From Ignatzschineria indica (GTDB taxonomy: Bacteria > Pseudomonadota > Gammaproteobacteria > Cardiobacteriales > Wohlfahrtiimonadaceae), in the NCBI RefSeq assembly GCF_003121925.1, contig NZ_QEWR01000002.1, positions 1-64,000 on the forward strand: DNA of 64,000 nucleotides. The letters are read 5' to 3'. Below the pieces are notes generated by a model. The model searched no databases, was not told where the DNA came from, and saw only the letters and a program-made list of their open reading frames with translations. Of the stretch, positions 1 through 7,687 are shown in pieces. The position numbers and the translations under genes were made by a program. Numbering within the stretch: position 1 is the stretch's first letter; every line of letters starts with the position of its first letter.

Positions 1-257
<257 letters not shown>

Positions 258-437
258 ATAATAGGTCTTAGACAATTTTGATACGAGACATGATCGTTTC
301 CAAAGTTGACGCGAATACAAACAACTTAAGCAATTCAATCAGACATTGCTGTTACTAACCAACTAATCAAATTTATTCGTGAGTGGAGTGCAAGATAAAA
401 TGCAGAGATGCATCAACACTTCAAGCACAAACCAGTT

Positions 438-554
438 TACCTGGGGAAAATAGCGCTATGGAACCACCTGATCCCATCCCGAACTCAGAAGTGAAACGTA
501 GCAGCGCCGATGGTAGTGTGGGAGATCCCATGTGAGAGTAGGTCAACCCTAGGG
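438..554 (+). rRNA. rrf: 5S ribosomal RNA
   Basis: The conserved 5S core is readable (CCCGAACTCAGAAGTGAAAC, then GCCGATGGTAGTGTGGG and GAGAGTAGG). The ends CCTGGGG and CCCTAGG pair to form helix I. This sets the boundaries to within a few bases. Confidence 0.95.
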
Positions 555-564
555 CTTCATTAAG

Positions 565-597
565 AGCTCCTAGCTAATTAGCTAGGAGCTTTTTCTT
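565..597 (+). terminator. Terminator of the rRNA operon
   Basis: Inverted repeat AGCTCCTAGC...GCTAGGAGCT with a 6-base loop, followed directly by a T-rich tail. It lies 10 bases after the end of 5S. Confidence 0.92.
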
Positions 598-610
598 TGT
601 CTGGATTTTT

Positions 611-1115
611 TTATTCTTAAGAAAGCTCCTGGAGCTGCGGGAACCGACTACTTCATTCTTTTAGCCGGTGCATGCCCGCAGTTTGGCATTTGCGATGCCT
701 CTTGCCGGCACGTGATTATTGGAAGAATGCAGTAGTAAGATCCGGCAACTCATCAGCCTTTGTTATTTCAACTACTCATCTTTATGATTCTTAAGAGAAT
801 TCTAGGAACAGCGAGAACTGACTGTTTCATTCTTTTAACCAATGCATGCCCGCAGTTTGGGTCTTTTCAATGCCTCTTGCCGGCACGCAGTTTCTGGAAG
901 AATGCGATAGTGAAGACCGGCATCTCATTAGCCTCTGTTTGTTTTAGTGTTTGAACTTATAAGAGGATTTATTGAGTGGCAGGAGCCGACTGTCTCACTC
1001 TTATCACAACTGCATGTCTGCTGGCTGGCTTCTTCTATGCCCCTTGCCGGCAGGCAGTTTTTGGAAGAATGCGATGGTGAGCCCCGGCAACTCATTAGCT
1101 TCTATTTGTTTTAAG
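611..1115. repeat. Three degenerate tandem copies of a ~170 bp unit
   Basis: Three successive blocks (about 611-775, 780-945 and 953-1115) can be aligned by eye over nearly their whole length. Each has a CTTAAGA- or TTATAAGAG-like start, then AACCGACT/AACTGACT/AGCCGACT, CATTCTTTTA, GCATGCCCGCAGTTTGG, CTTGCCGGCA, TGGAAGAATGC and CCGGCA-CTCAT-AGCC. They differ at many scattered positions, so the duplications are not recent. The blocks look more G+C-rich than the flanks. Short open frames in copies 2 and 3 read partly alike (SFWKNA-V-GNSLAS), but they lack plausible ribosome binding sites and copy 1 shows no matching frame, so I do not call genes. Function unknown. Confidence 0.85.
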
Positions 1116-1339
1116 ATCGGTACTTATAAAAATATCAAAGGGAAAAGTTTGAAATAATAACTTCATTGATATTATTAGAGGAGGCCTATAGTAGCTGCTC
1201 TCTTAAAATTATGGCTAATTTTCAGTAGAGTTAAGATGATTTTGGAGTTCGAAGATTGATACAATGGTAAATATTTTATGTCTCAGTTCTAATATTTTAT
1301 GCAGACCACAATAATTCCTTTTATGTTATGACGTTTTAA
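1116..1339. other. Intergenic stretch before the DUF485 gene
   Basis: A+T-rich sequence between the repeat block and the small membrane gene. I see no RNA gene, clear terminator or convincing promoter. Confidence 0.5.
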
Positions 1340-1567
1340 ATGAAAAAATATCGAATTTTATTAGCATTTCTTGCCCTTTTTCCAATGATTATCTATTACA
1401 TTGGTCTCTCCTTTTGGCCACAATTTATGGCAACTCATTTTATATGGGGAGTCCCTTATTCTATTTTAGGCGGTGTAGTAGTGATGTTATGGGGGGCTTT
1501 TATTGCTCTTTTTTATGCGCTACTCTATTTTTTAAATAGAGATTTGCAAATAAAGGATGATCGATAA
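1340..1567 (+). CDS. Small DUF485-like inner membrane protein
   Basis: A 75-residue protein with two hydrophobic segments (about 5-27 and 38-64) and a short charged C-terminus, as in DUF485/YjcH proteins. Family members usually precede a sodium:solute symporter of the ActP type and are thought to be an accessory subunit of it. That arrangement is seen here, with the symporter starting 67 bases downstream. The family call rests on size, topology and neighbour, not on an alignment. The DUF4212 accessory family is an alternative with the same context. Confidence 0.65.
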   Translation: MKKYRILLAFLALFPMIIYYIGLSFWPQFMATHFIWGVPYSILGGVVVMLWGAFIALFYALLYFLNRDLQIKDDR

Positions 1568-1634
1568 TAGCCAATCTCTTAATGAGTATGAGATAGGAAG
1601 TTGATGAATAAAGTTTATAGAACTACAGGGAATA

Positions 1635-3029
1635 ATGATGCATCAAAGTAAAAGTGTGACCCGCTATTTTTTAGCTGATCGGTCGATAGGTGTATTGCAA
1701 AACTCATTCGCGCTAGCTGGAGATTATCTCTCTGCAGCAGCTTTTTTGGGCTCGATAGCAATGTATTTTACCCAGGGAATGGATTCTCTCTTCTATGCAG
1801 TGGCAACACTACTAGGATGGGTTTTATTACTCCTCTTCTTTTCCGATAAATTAAGAGCTACTGGTGCCTTTACTTTCTCTGATGTGATTAATACCTCATT
1901 TAATAGTCGAAGATTAAAAGTTTTAAGTGGAGTGACAAGTCTTCTCATATCGATATTTTATCTATTAGTACAATTGGTGGGAGCTAGCGCATTACTTACT
2001 CTACTACTAGATTTAACCTTTGTAAGTGCATTATTAGTTATATCTCTTTTAACACTTTTTATTGTTTTAGTAGGGGGCATGAGAGCAACAACGTTTATTC
2101 AAAGTATTAAAGCGCTATTACTATTTCTATTTGCCTTTACATTGCTCTTTTTAGTTTTGAAGAGAGTGAATTTCTCATTTGAAGAATTATTTCTGCGTGT
2201 TGCAGCCGTTACCTCTTTTGATTATTTGATGCCAAGTAGCGCTATTAGTTCAGGAATTGAGCAAATCTCATTAATATTAGGATTATTATTAGGTTTATTA
2301 GGCTTGCCCCATATTTTAATGCGTTTTTTTACAGTTAAAAATCAATCTGTTGCGCTCTTTTCAGCATCAGGAACAACGCTACTGATCGCAATCTTTTTTA
2401 TTCTTAATCTCATCATTGGATTTGGTGCTGTAGTTTTATTAGAAGGAGAGCAGCTAACAGGAGGGGCAAATATGACGCTACTTCATTTAGCTTCTCTATT
2501 GGGTGGAGGTCTCTTTCAAACGATTTTAGCAATATTGGTTCTTATTACGGTATTAGCAGTTATCTCTGGTATTGTCATGGCTGCTAGTGCGACAGTGACT
2601 CATGATCTATTACCACTATTAAAAACCGAGCAACAGTTAAGTGAGGCTTGGCAGTTGATCATTGCTCGTTTAGCCGTATTAATCATCTTTATTTTTGGCG
2701 CGATACTTGCTTATTTTTTTAGAGAAATGAATCTTGCTTTTCTTTTTGGACTTGCATTTTCATGGGTAGCAAGCGCCCACTTTCCGGTGATGTTAGGGCG
2801 ATTTTATCTAAAAGGCTATAGTGAAAAAGGGGCATTTTATGCACTTTTAGTAGGTACATTGGGTGTTTTACTCTTCCTTATTTTTAGTGATACTGTCTGG
2901 GTTGATATCTTCTCTTTTAATTCTCTTTATAGTTATCGTAGCCCCACGCTTTTTATCTTACCATTAACACTTGCAGTCTTGTGGTTATTCCGAGAGAGAA
3001 AAGTGGGGGAAAGAGAATCGATAAGCTAA
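1635..3029 (+). CDS. Sodium:solute symporter (SSS family, ActP-like)
   Basis: A 464-residue polytopic membrane protein with about twelve hydrophobic segments. The segment around residues 22-50 (NSFALAGDYLSAAAFLG) and FSDVINTSFNSRR near residue 83 resemble ActP-type acetate/monocarboxylate symporters. ActP proteins usually have one more transmembrane helix before this point. Here the upstream frame closes with a TGA at 1605, so that helix is absent unless lost by a frameshift. The start is the first of two adjacent ATGs, with only a weak ribosome site. The substrate cannot be told from sequence, but a small carboxylate is likely. The 3' end overlaps the convergent regulator gene by 45 bases. 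Confidence 0.85.
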   Translation: MMHQSKSVTRYFLADRSIGVLQNSFALAGDYLSAAAFLGSIAMYFTQGMDSLFYAVATLLGWVLLLLFFSDKLRATGAFTFSDVINTSFNSRRLKVLSGVTSLLISIFYLLVQLVGASALLTLLLDLTFVSALLVISLLTLFIVLVGGMRATTFIQSIKALLLFLFAFTLLFLVLKRVNFSFEELFLRVAAVTSFDYLMPSSAISSGIEQISLILGLLLGLLGLPHILMRFFTVKNQSVALFSASGTTLLIAIFFILNLIIGFGAVVLLEGEQLTGGANMTLLHLASLLGGGLFQTILAILVLITVLAVISGIVMAASATVTHDLLPLLKTEQQLSEAWQLIIARLAVLIIFIFGAILAYFFREMNLAFLFGLAFSWVASAHFPVMLGRFYLKGYSEKGAFYALLVGTLGVLLFLIFSDTVWVDIFSFNSLYSYRSPTLFILPLTLAVLWLFRERKVGERESIS

Positions 3030-4361
3030 GCCATCGCCGCCAAAGTAACTATCTTGAATCCCTTTTATTTTGAGTTCTGATAATCTTTTTTCTACCATTT
3101 TTTGTGAGCTTTTCGATTTTAGTGTTGCATAGAGGTGAAATCCTCCTTGAGGGATTTGATAAGTTAGAAGATCAGTTAAGTTTTTATCGAGCCAATTGAC
3201 AAGGCGATCTGCTCTTACTTTTAGAGCTTGCTGTAATTTTAACTCATGCTGATTTGCATAATGTTCAAGATAATACTCTGCCATATATTGTGGAAGGGAG
3301 CTTAAGCCTGAATCAAGCTGTTGCCGAATATTGGCTAAGTTTTCGATGATAGAACGGGGTGCAACCATCCAACCTATACGAATTGATCTTCCTAGATATT
3401 TTGAGAGAGAGCCTAAATAAAATATATTATGATTTTTATCTGTCATTTTTAGCGGGCGATTGTCGATATAGTTGTAGAATGCTAATTGACCATAAGCATC
3501 ATCTTCGACAATAGGTAGCTGTTTTCGATGACAATAAGCTATTAATGCTCCTCTTCTTTGAGACGATATGACTCGACCCGTAGGATTATGAAAGATAGGA
3601 TTGATGAAGATCATCTTGATTCTATGTTTATAGAGTAATTGATCAAGCTTTGAAATGATGACACCTTCTTGGTCCATAGGGATTCCATATATTCGAATAC
3701 CTAAAGCTTGAAAGATGGAGAGCGAGTAGAAATAGGATGGATTTTCAATAGCGATAGAGTCTCCGCTTTTTAAGAGTCCAAGCGCTATAAGTGAGAGCGC
3801 TTGTTGTGTGCCTGAGGTAATCATAATCTCCTCAATAGGTACTTCCCATCGATGGCTTCTTTTAAGATAACGTTGAACTGCAGATCTTAAGTCTCTTGTA
3901 CCGAGCCGCATCGATTCTTGCTCTCGCTCGGCATTTAATAGCAATTGCCAATCAATTTCAGGAAGCTGAAGAGAGGGGTATAGTTCTATTGGAAGATCGC
4001 CATTTGTGAGATCATATTTCACTTTTGGTTGGAAGATCTCTCTATTAAATGCACCATTCCACTGTAATCTCGGTTTTGAAAATTGACCCCACTTCTGTGG
4101 ATTAATATAGGTGCCGGAGCCTACTTTTCGGATAATAAGGCGACGTTCATGAAGCTCTTCCATTGCTCTTACAACAGTCGATCGATTGACAGAAAAGAAT
4201 TGGCTAAGTTCCCTTTCGGAAGGGAGTTTCTCCCCCGGTAATATTTTCCCTGCTATTAAGGCGTCTTCGATAGATTCGATGATTTGTTGGTAGAGAGGTT
4301 TTTTACTATTTTTTTTGATGTCAAAATGCATGGGACGACTGTTATTTGAGTTATTTGTCAA
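2985..4361 (-). CDS. pdxR: MocR-type regulator (GntR HTH plus aminotransferase domain), probable PdxR
   Basis: A 458-residue fusion protein. Residues ~20-85 are a GntR winged helix (PLYQQIIESIEDALIAGK, LPSERELSQFFSVNRSTVVRA). The rest is a fold-type I aminotransferase domain with the PLP-lysine motif SLSKYLGRSIRIGW. Such proteins bind PLP as a ligand. It is divergent from pdxS, the classic context of PdxR, which activates PLP synthesis genes when PLP is low. The assignment to PdxR is inference from that context. The start is TTG at 4361, and an in-frame ATG at 4331 would also keep the whole HTH. Neither has a clear ribosome site. Confidence 0.82.
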   Translation of the reverse strand: MTNNSNNSRPMHFDIKKNSKKPLYQQIIESIEDALIAGKILPGEKLPSERELSQFFSVNRSTVVRAMEELHERRLIIRKVGSGTYINPQKWGQFSKPRLQWNGAFNREIFQPKVKYDLTNGDLPIELYPSLQLPEIDWQLLLNAEREQESMRLGTRDLRSAVQRYLKRSHRWEVPIEEIMITSGTQQALSLIALGLLKSGDSIAIENPSYFYSLSIFQALGIRIYGIPMDQEGVIISKLDQLLYKHRIKMIFINPIFHNPTGRVISSQRRGALIAYCHRKQLPIVEDDAYGQLAFYNYIDNRPLKMTDKNHNIFYLGSLSKYLGRSIRIGWMVAPRSIIENLANIRQQLDSGLSSLPQYMAEYYLEHYANQHELKLQQALKVRADRLVNWLDKNLTDLLTYQIPQGGFHLYATLKSKSSQKMVEKRLSELKIKGIQDSYFGGDGLAYRFSFPHFSLSE

Positions 4362-4364
4362 TTA
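4355..4364. promoter_or_regulatory. Possible operator half (TTGTCAATTA), regulator-proximal
   Basis: The decamer TTGTCAATTA at the start of the regulator gene recurs as TTGTCAATAA (4671-4680) and, inverted, as TAATTGACAG (4731-4740) in the same intergenic region. Repeats on both sides are what an autoregulating MocR protein would need. Inference only. Confidence 0.35.
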
Positions 4365-4665
4365 AATTGTTATTGAGGGAGAGGCGAGGATCTCTTCTTA
4401 TTTTTGGAGATCATTTATTAAAAATGATCTCCTTCTTTACTGTTTAATTTACCAGAGATTAGATCGGCTTTAAATGGATGGGTATAAACTCATCCAAATG
4501 GATCTTTTATAGATTGAGAAAGTTCTATATCGTAGAGTTTGTTTGATAAAAGTGGCGAATAAGTATGGTCGAATAAGTATGGTTATTACTATTCATATAT
4601 TCCATCTAATATTCTATCTATATCCCACTTATATATCTATTTCAACGGCGATGTTAATCATGAAT

Positions 4666-4760
4666 AATAGTTGTCAATAAACAATATTTTCAATTACTAA
4701 TAAAATATATAAAAATCATATATCAGATAGTAATTGACAGTCATGTGATAACAACTATTT
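4666..4760 (+). promoter_or_regulatory. pdxS promoter region with inverted repeats
   Basis: AATAGTTGTCAATA (4666-4679) faces TGATAACAACTATTT (4746-4760), and a second inverted element TAATTGACAG lies at 4731-4740. A -35-like TTGACA (4734-4739) is followed 16-18 bases later by TATTTA/TTTAAA (4756-4763), a plausible promoter about 50 bases before the pdxS start. The -35 lies inside the repeat, consistent with regulation by the adjacent MocR protein. The rest of the 450-base intergenic region is A+T-rich and shows no gene. Confidence 0.5.
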
Positions 4761-4809
4761 AAATCTGTTTAAATCTATTTAATATAATATCTACTATGAA
4801 GGAGAGAAA

Positions 4810-5661
4810 ATGAGTCAATTTATCGAAATGCCTAAACGTGGCGTGATTATGGATGTTGTGAATGTTGAAGAGGCTAAAATTGCAGAGGCTGCAGGTGCCT
4901 GTGCAGTGATGGCATTAGAGCGAGTACCTTCTGACATTCGTAAAGAGGGAGGAGTTGCCAGAACAACAGACCCGGCATTAATCGAATCGATCCAGAAAGC
5001 AGTATCGATTCCTGTGATGGCAAAAGTTCGTATAGGGCATATTGCAGAAGCTAGAATTTTAGAGGCGATGAATATCGACTATATTGATGAGAGTGAGGTG
5101 TTAACGCCGGCAGATGATGTTTACCATCTTTTAAAGAGTGATTATCGTGTTCCATTTGTTTGTGGGTGCCGTAATCTTGGCGAAGCATTACGTCGCTTAG
5201 GTGAGGGGGCAAAAATGCTTAGAACTAAGGGTGAACCCGGGACAGGAAATATTGTTGAAGCTGTGCGTCATATGCGTGAAGTGAATGCTGAGATTCGTCA
5301 GTTAGTGAATATGGCTGATGATGAACTGATGGTTTTTGCACGAGATCATCAAGCACCTTATGAATTAGTGAAAGAGGTAAAACGATTAGGACGATTACCG
5401 GTTGTTAACTATGCGGCAGGTGGTGTTGCAACACCCGCTGATGCTGTATTAATGATGCTTTTAGGTGCTGATGGAGTATTTGTAGGATCCGGTATCTTTA
5501 AATCTGAAAACCCTGAGAAGTTTGCATCTGCTATTGTGCAAGCGACTAAAAATTATGAGGATTTTGAGCTTTTAGTACAACTTTCTAAAAATTTAGGGAC
5601 CCCAATGAGTGGCCTTGAAATCTCAAAAATTCCATCTGATGAGATTATGGCAGGTCGATAA
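4810..5661 (+). CDS. pdxS: Pyridoxal 5'-phosphate synthase, synthase subunit PdxS
   Basis: A 283-residue (beta/alpha)8 barrel enzyme that makes PLP from ribose 5-phosphate, glyceraldehyde 3-phosphate and ammonia. The family hallmarks are clear: [20 protein letters not shown] near the N-terminus, [10 protein letters not shown], the catalytic-lysine motif VMAKVRIGH (~80-88), the [10 protein letters not shown] phosphate loop and [11 protein letters not shown]. Length and ends match the family, and the ribosome site AAGGAGAG precedes the ATG. The partner glutaminase PdxT is not next to it and not in this window. It may be elsewhere, or free ammonia may be used. Confidence 0.97.
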   Translation: MSQFIEMPKRGVIMDVVNVEEAKIAEAAGACAVMALERVPSDIRKEGGVARTTDPALIESIQKAVSIPVMAKVRIGHIAEARILEAMNIDYIDESEVLTPADDVYHLLKSDYRVPFVCGCRNLGEALRRLGEGAKMLRTKGEPGTGNIVEAVRHMREVNAEIRQLVNMADDELMVFARDHQAPYELVKEVKRLGRLPVVNYAAGGVATPADAVLMMLLGADGVFVGSGIFKSENPEKFASAIVQATKNYEDFELLVQLSKNLGTPMSGLEISKIPSDEIMAGR

Positions 5662-5707
5662 TCTTAGTAAAAATCATATAGTCATATCGATAAATGACTT
5701 TAGATGG

Positions 5708-5739
5708 GCTAGATAGAGAATAATCTATCTAGCTTTTTT
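5708..5739 (+). terminator. pdxS terminator
   Basis: Perfect 10-bp stem GCTAGATAGA/TCTATCTAGC followed by TTTTTT. Confidence 0.92.
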
Positions 5740-5901
5740 ATGGGAGTAGTAAACTCTATTCTATTTGTTTGTATCTATTGGGATTAATGGGGGAATAATT
5801 TTACTATATCTTTCTATAATAAGTTATAATCTTCGATCTAAGAGATTTTGATTTATAACAGAATCTATAGGGAACAATTGATTGAAAGAGCCTTATAGAT
5901 T

Positions 5902-5927
5902 CAAGTTTCAATTTCAAGTTTCAATTT
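5902..5927. repeat. 13-bp tandem duplication upstream of the TolC-like gene
   Basis: CAAGTTTCAATTT occurs twice head to tail (5902-5914 and 5915-5927), ending 12 bases before the ATG at 5940, so it occupies the likely ribosome-binding region. Confidence 0.8.
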
Positions 5928-5939
5928 TAATGGATTCCA

Positions 5940-7394
5940 ATGAAAAGTATGCCTTTTGTTAAAAGAATAACTATTATCCTCGGAAGTATAATATTAGCTT
6001 CTTGCGCCAACAGTAATAGCCCTTCACTTAATTCTCAAGAGATTGAGATAAAAGAGGTTAACAGTGCAGAAGCGCAAAAATTATTAGCTTTATCGAAACA
6101 ACTAGAGCAGAAAGTTCAAGAATCGAATCAGCTAAAGTTAGATGAGAAGAATGAGAAGGCGAATTATAAGAAGAGAGGCAATAGTATTACTCTTGTTGAT
6201 GCTGCTCAAGAAATCATTCTATTTCATCCTCGTGTAGCTCAGGCGAAAGGAGAAGAGCGTACCGAAGAGGAGTTAATTGCAGTTGCGGAATCGAAATACT
6301 ACCCTCAAATTAATGGGGGTATTGGGATGCGTAGAGATAGTAATCGCTCAGATCGTTATGATCGTGAGTTTTTACAAGATATCAATCTTGAAATAGAGCA
6401 AGTTCTCTATGATTTTGGTAAAAGATCAAGTGCAGTTAAGAGTGCAGAGTATAGTTATTTGACGGCAAAAGCTTATACATCAATGACGAATGAAGAGCTA
6501 ATGCATATCGCCGCATTGACAGTTGTTGCTGCAGATCGTTATAAAAAGTTGATGCAGTTATCTCAAGATCAAGTACAAAGAATTGCAGCATTAGGAAAGC
6601 TAGTTGATGAGAGATATGAAAAGGGAGCAAGCAATCTTTCCGACGTTTATCAAGCAAAATCGCGCTTAGATGATGTTCTATCTGAAGAGCTAGATGTTGC
6701 AACCCAGCATCAAACAGTTTTGAGAACATTAGGGATTATTATCGGTCAGCCCCAATTGAGTAATGCAACGATTGGATCGCTTCCTGCCGGTCTCTCTTTA
6801 GCTTGTGACGTTGCACCTGATTGGAGTGCTATCCCTGCATATCAAGTAGCAGAATTGGAAGCTGAACGGGCGCTTGCTGAGCTTGAAAGGGCAAAAGCAG
6901 ATGAACTACCAACCATTTCATTGAGAGGAAATGCTTCAAGAGCGCTCAATGCTACGCCTCGTTATGGTTCGCGCATTGATTCTACCGTGAGTCTTAATGT
7001 GACGATGCCGGTATATCAAGGGGGAGGGCTGTCAGCTAGTAAGCGAGCTGCTGCGAATCGAGCTCAATCAGCTGATGCTAAAAAAGCTGAGGTTCAATTA
7101 GATGTGAGTCAAAAATTGAGCGATACCCAAGTCAATTTAGAAAACCTCCATAAGCGGAAAAATCTCTTGATGCAACGTGTTGATAATCTTAAACATACTA
7201 AAGAGTTATATAAGAAACAATATTTAGAATTAGGAACTAGAACGTTAGTTGATCTATTAAATTCTGAGCGAGAATATCATCAGGCTCAGGTTGAAGTTGT
7301 CAATAACCAGCTTGATATCATTCAAGCACAATTAGATTGTGCATTTTATCAAGGCCAATTAGGGAAAAGTTTAGGTATAAATCAATATCGTTGA
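5940..7394 (+). CDS. TolC-family outer membrane lipoprotein of a type I secretion system
   Basis: A 484-residue protein with a lipoprotein signal (lipobox ILASC, Cys22), a short charged linker, then two TolC-type repeats rich in long helices (~60-275 and ~300-480). It resembles the AggA/LapE outer membrane channels. The location next to a LapB-like exporter and a LapC-like adaptor indicates that it forms the outer membrane exit duct of a type I secretion machine. A lipid anchor is normal for NodT/OprM-like channels but less typical of LapE/TolC. It has its own terminator, so it is probably transcribed apart from the ABC gene. Confidence 0.87.
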   Translation: MKSMPFVKRITIILGSIILASCANSNSPSLNSQEIEIKEVNSAEAQKLLALSKQLEQKVQESNQLKLDEKNEKANYKKRGNSITLVDAAQEIILFHPRVAQAKGEERTEEELIAVAESKYYPQINGGIGMRRDSNRSDRYDREFLQDINLEIEQVLYDFGKRSSAVKSAEYSYLTAKAYTSMTNEELMHIAALTVVAADRYKKLMQLSQDQVQRIAALGKLVDERYEKGASNLSDVYQAKSRLDDVLSEELDVATQHQTVLRTLGIIIGQPQLSNATIGSLPAGLSLACDVAPDWSAIPAYQVAELEAERALAELERAKADELPTISLRGNASRALNATPRYGSRIDSTVSLNVTMPVYQGGGLSASKRAAANRAQSADAKKAEVQLDVSQKLSDTQVNLENLHKRKNLLMQRVDNLKHTKELYKKQYLELGTRTLVDLLNSEREYHQAQVEVVNNQLDIIQAQLDCAFYQGQLGKSLGINQYR

Positions 7395-7452
7395 TAATTG
7401 AATTCTTATTAGCAACTAATTAATATATAATTGATATCAATATCATTATTAT

Positions 7453-7488
7453 AATCTGTCAATGTTTAATAGGATTGGCAGATTTTTC
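7453..7488 (+). terminator. Terminator after the TolC-like gene
   Basis: Stem AATCTGTCAA/TTGGCAGATT (one G-U pair) followed by TTTTTC. Confidence 0.85.
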
Positions 7489-7609
7489 TTTTTCAGATGT
7501 AAAAAATTATTTTTATTTTTTATTGTTTTGTTATTTTTATTTAAATCTCAAAAAGAGATGAGTTATTGATGATCTTGAATAAATTGTATATTGATATTCA
7601 TCAAAATAG

Positions 7610-7615
7610 TATAAT
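7610..7615 (+). promoter_or_regulatory. Possible -10 box for the exporter operon
   Basis: A perfect TATAAT lies 72 bases upstream of the exporter GTG, after the terminator at 7453-7488. The -35 is poor (TTGTAT at 20 bases or TTGATA at 13), so this is tentative. Confidence 0.35.
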
Positions 7616-7687
7616 AAAAGATAAAATTGACTGTGTTTAGATCTGTTCTATCACTCGGAATTAATTATTAATATTGGAAGTAAATTT

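Noticed and set aside
760-1157. Two short frames (64 and 61 codons) in the 170 bp repeats
   Set aside because: No ribosome sites, no matching frame in copy 1, and the similarity between them follows from the DNA repeat.
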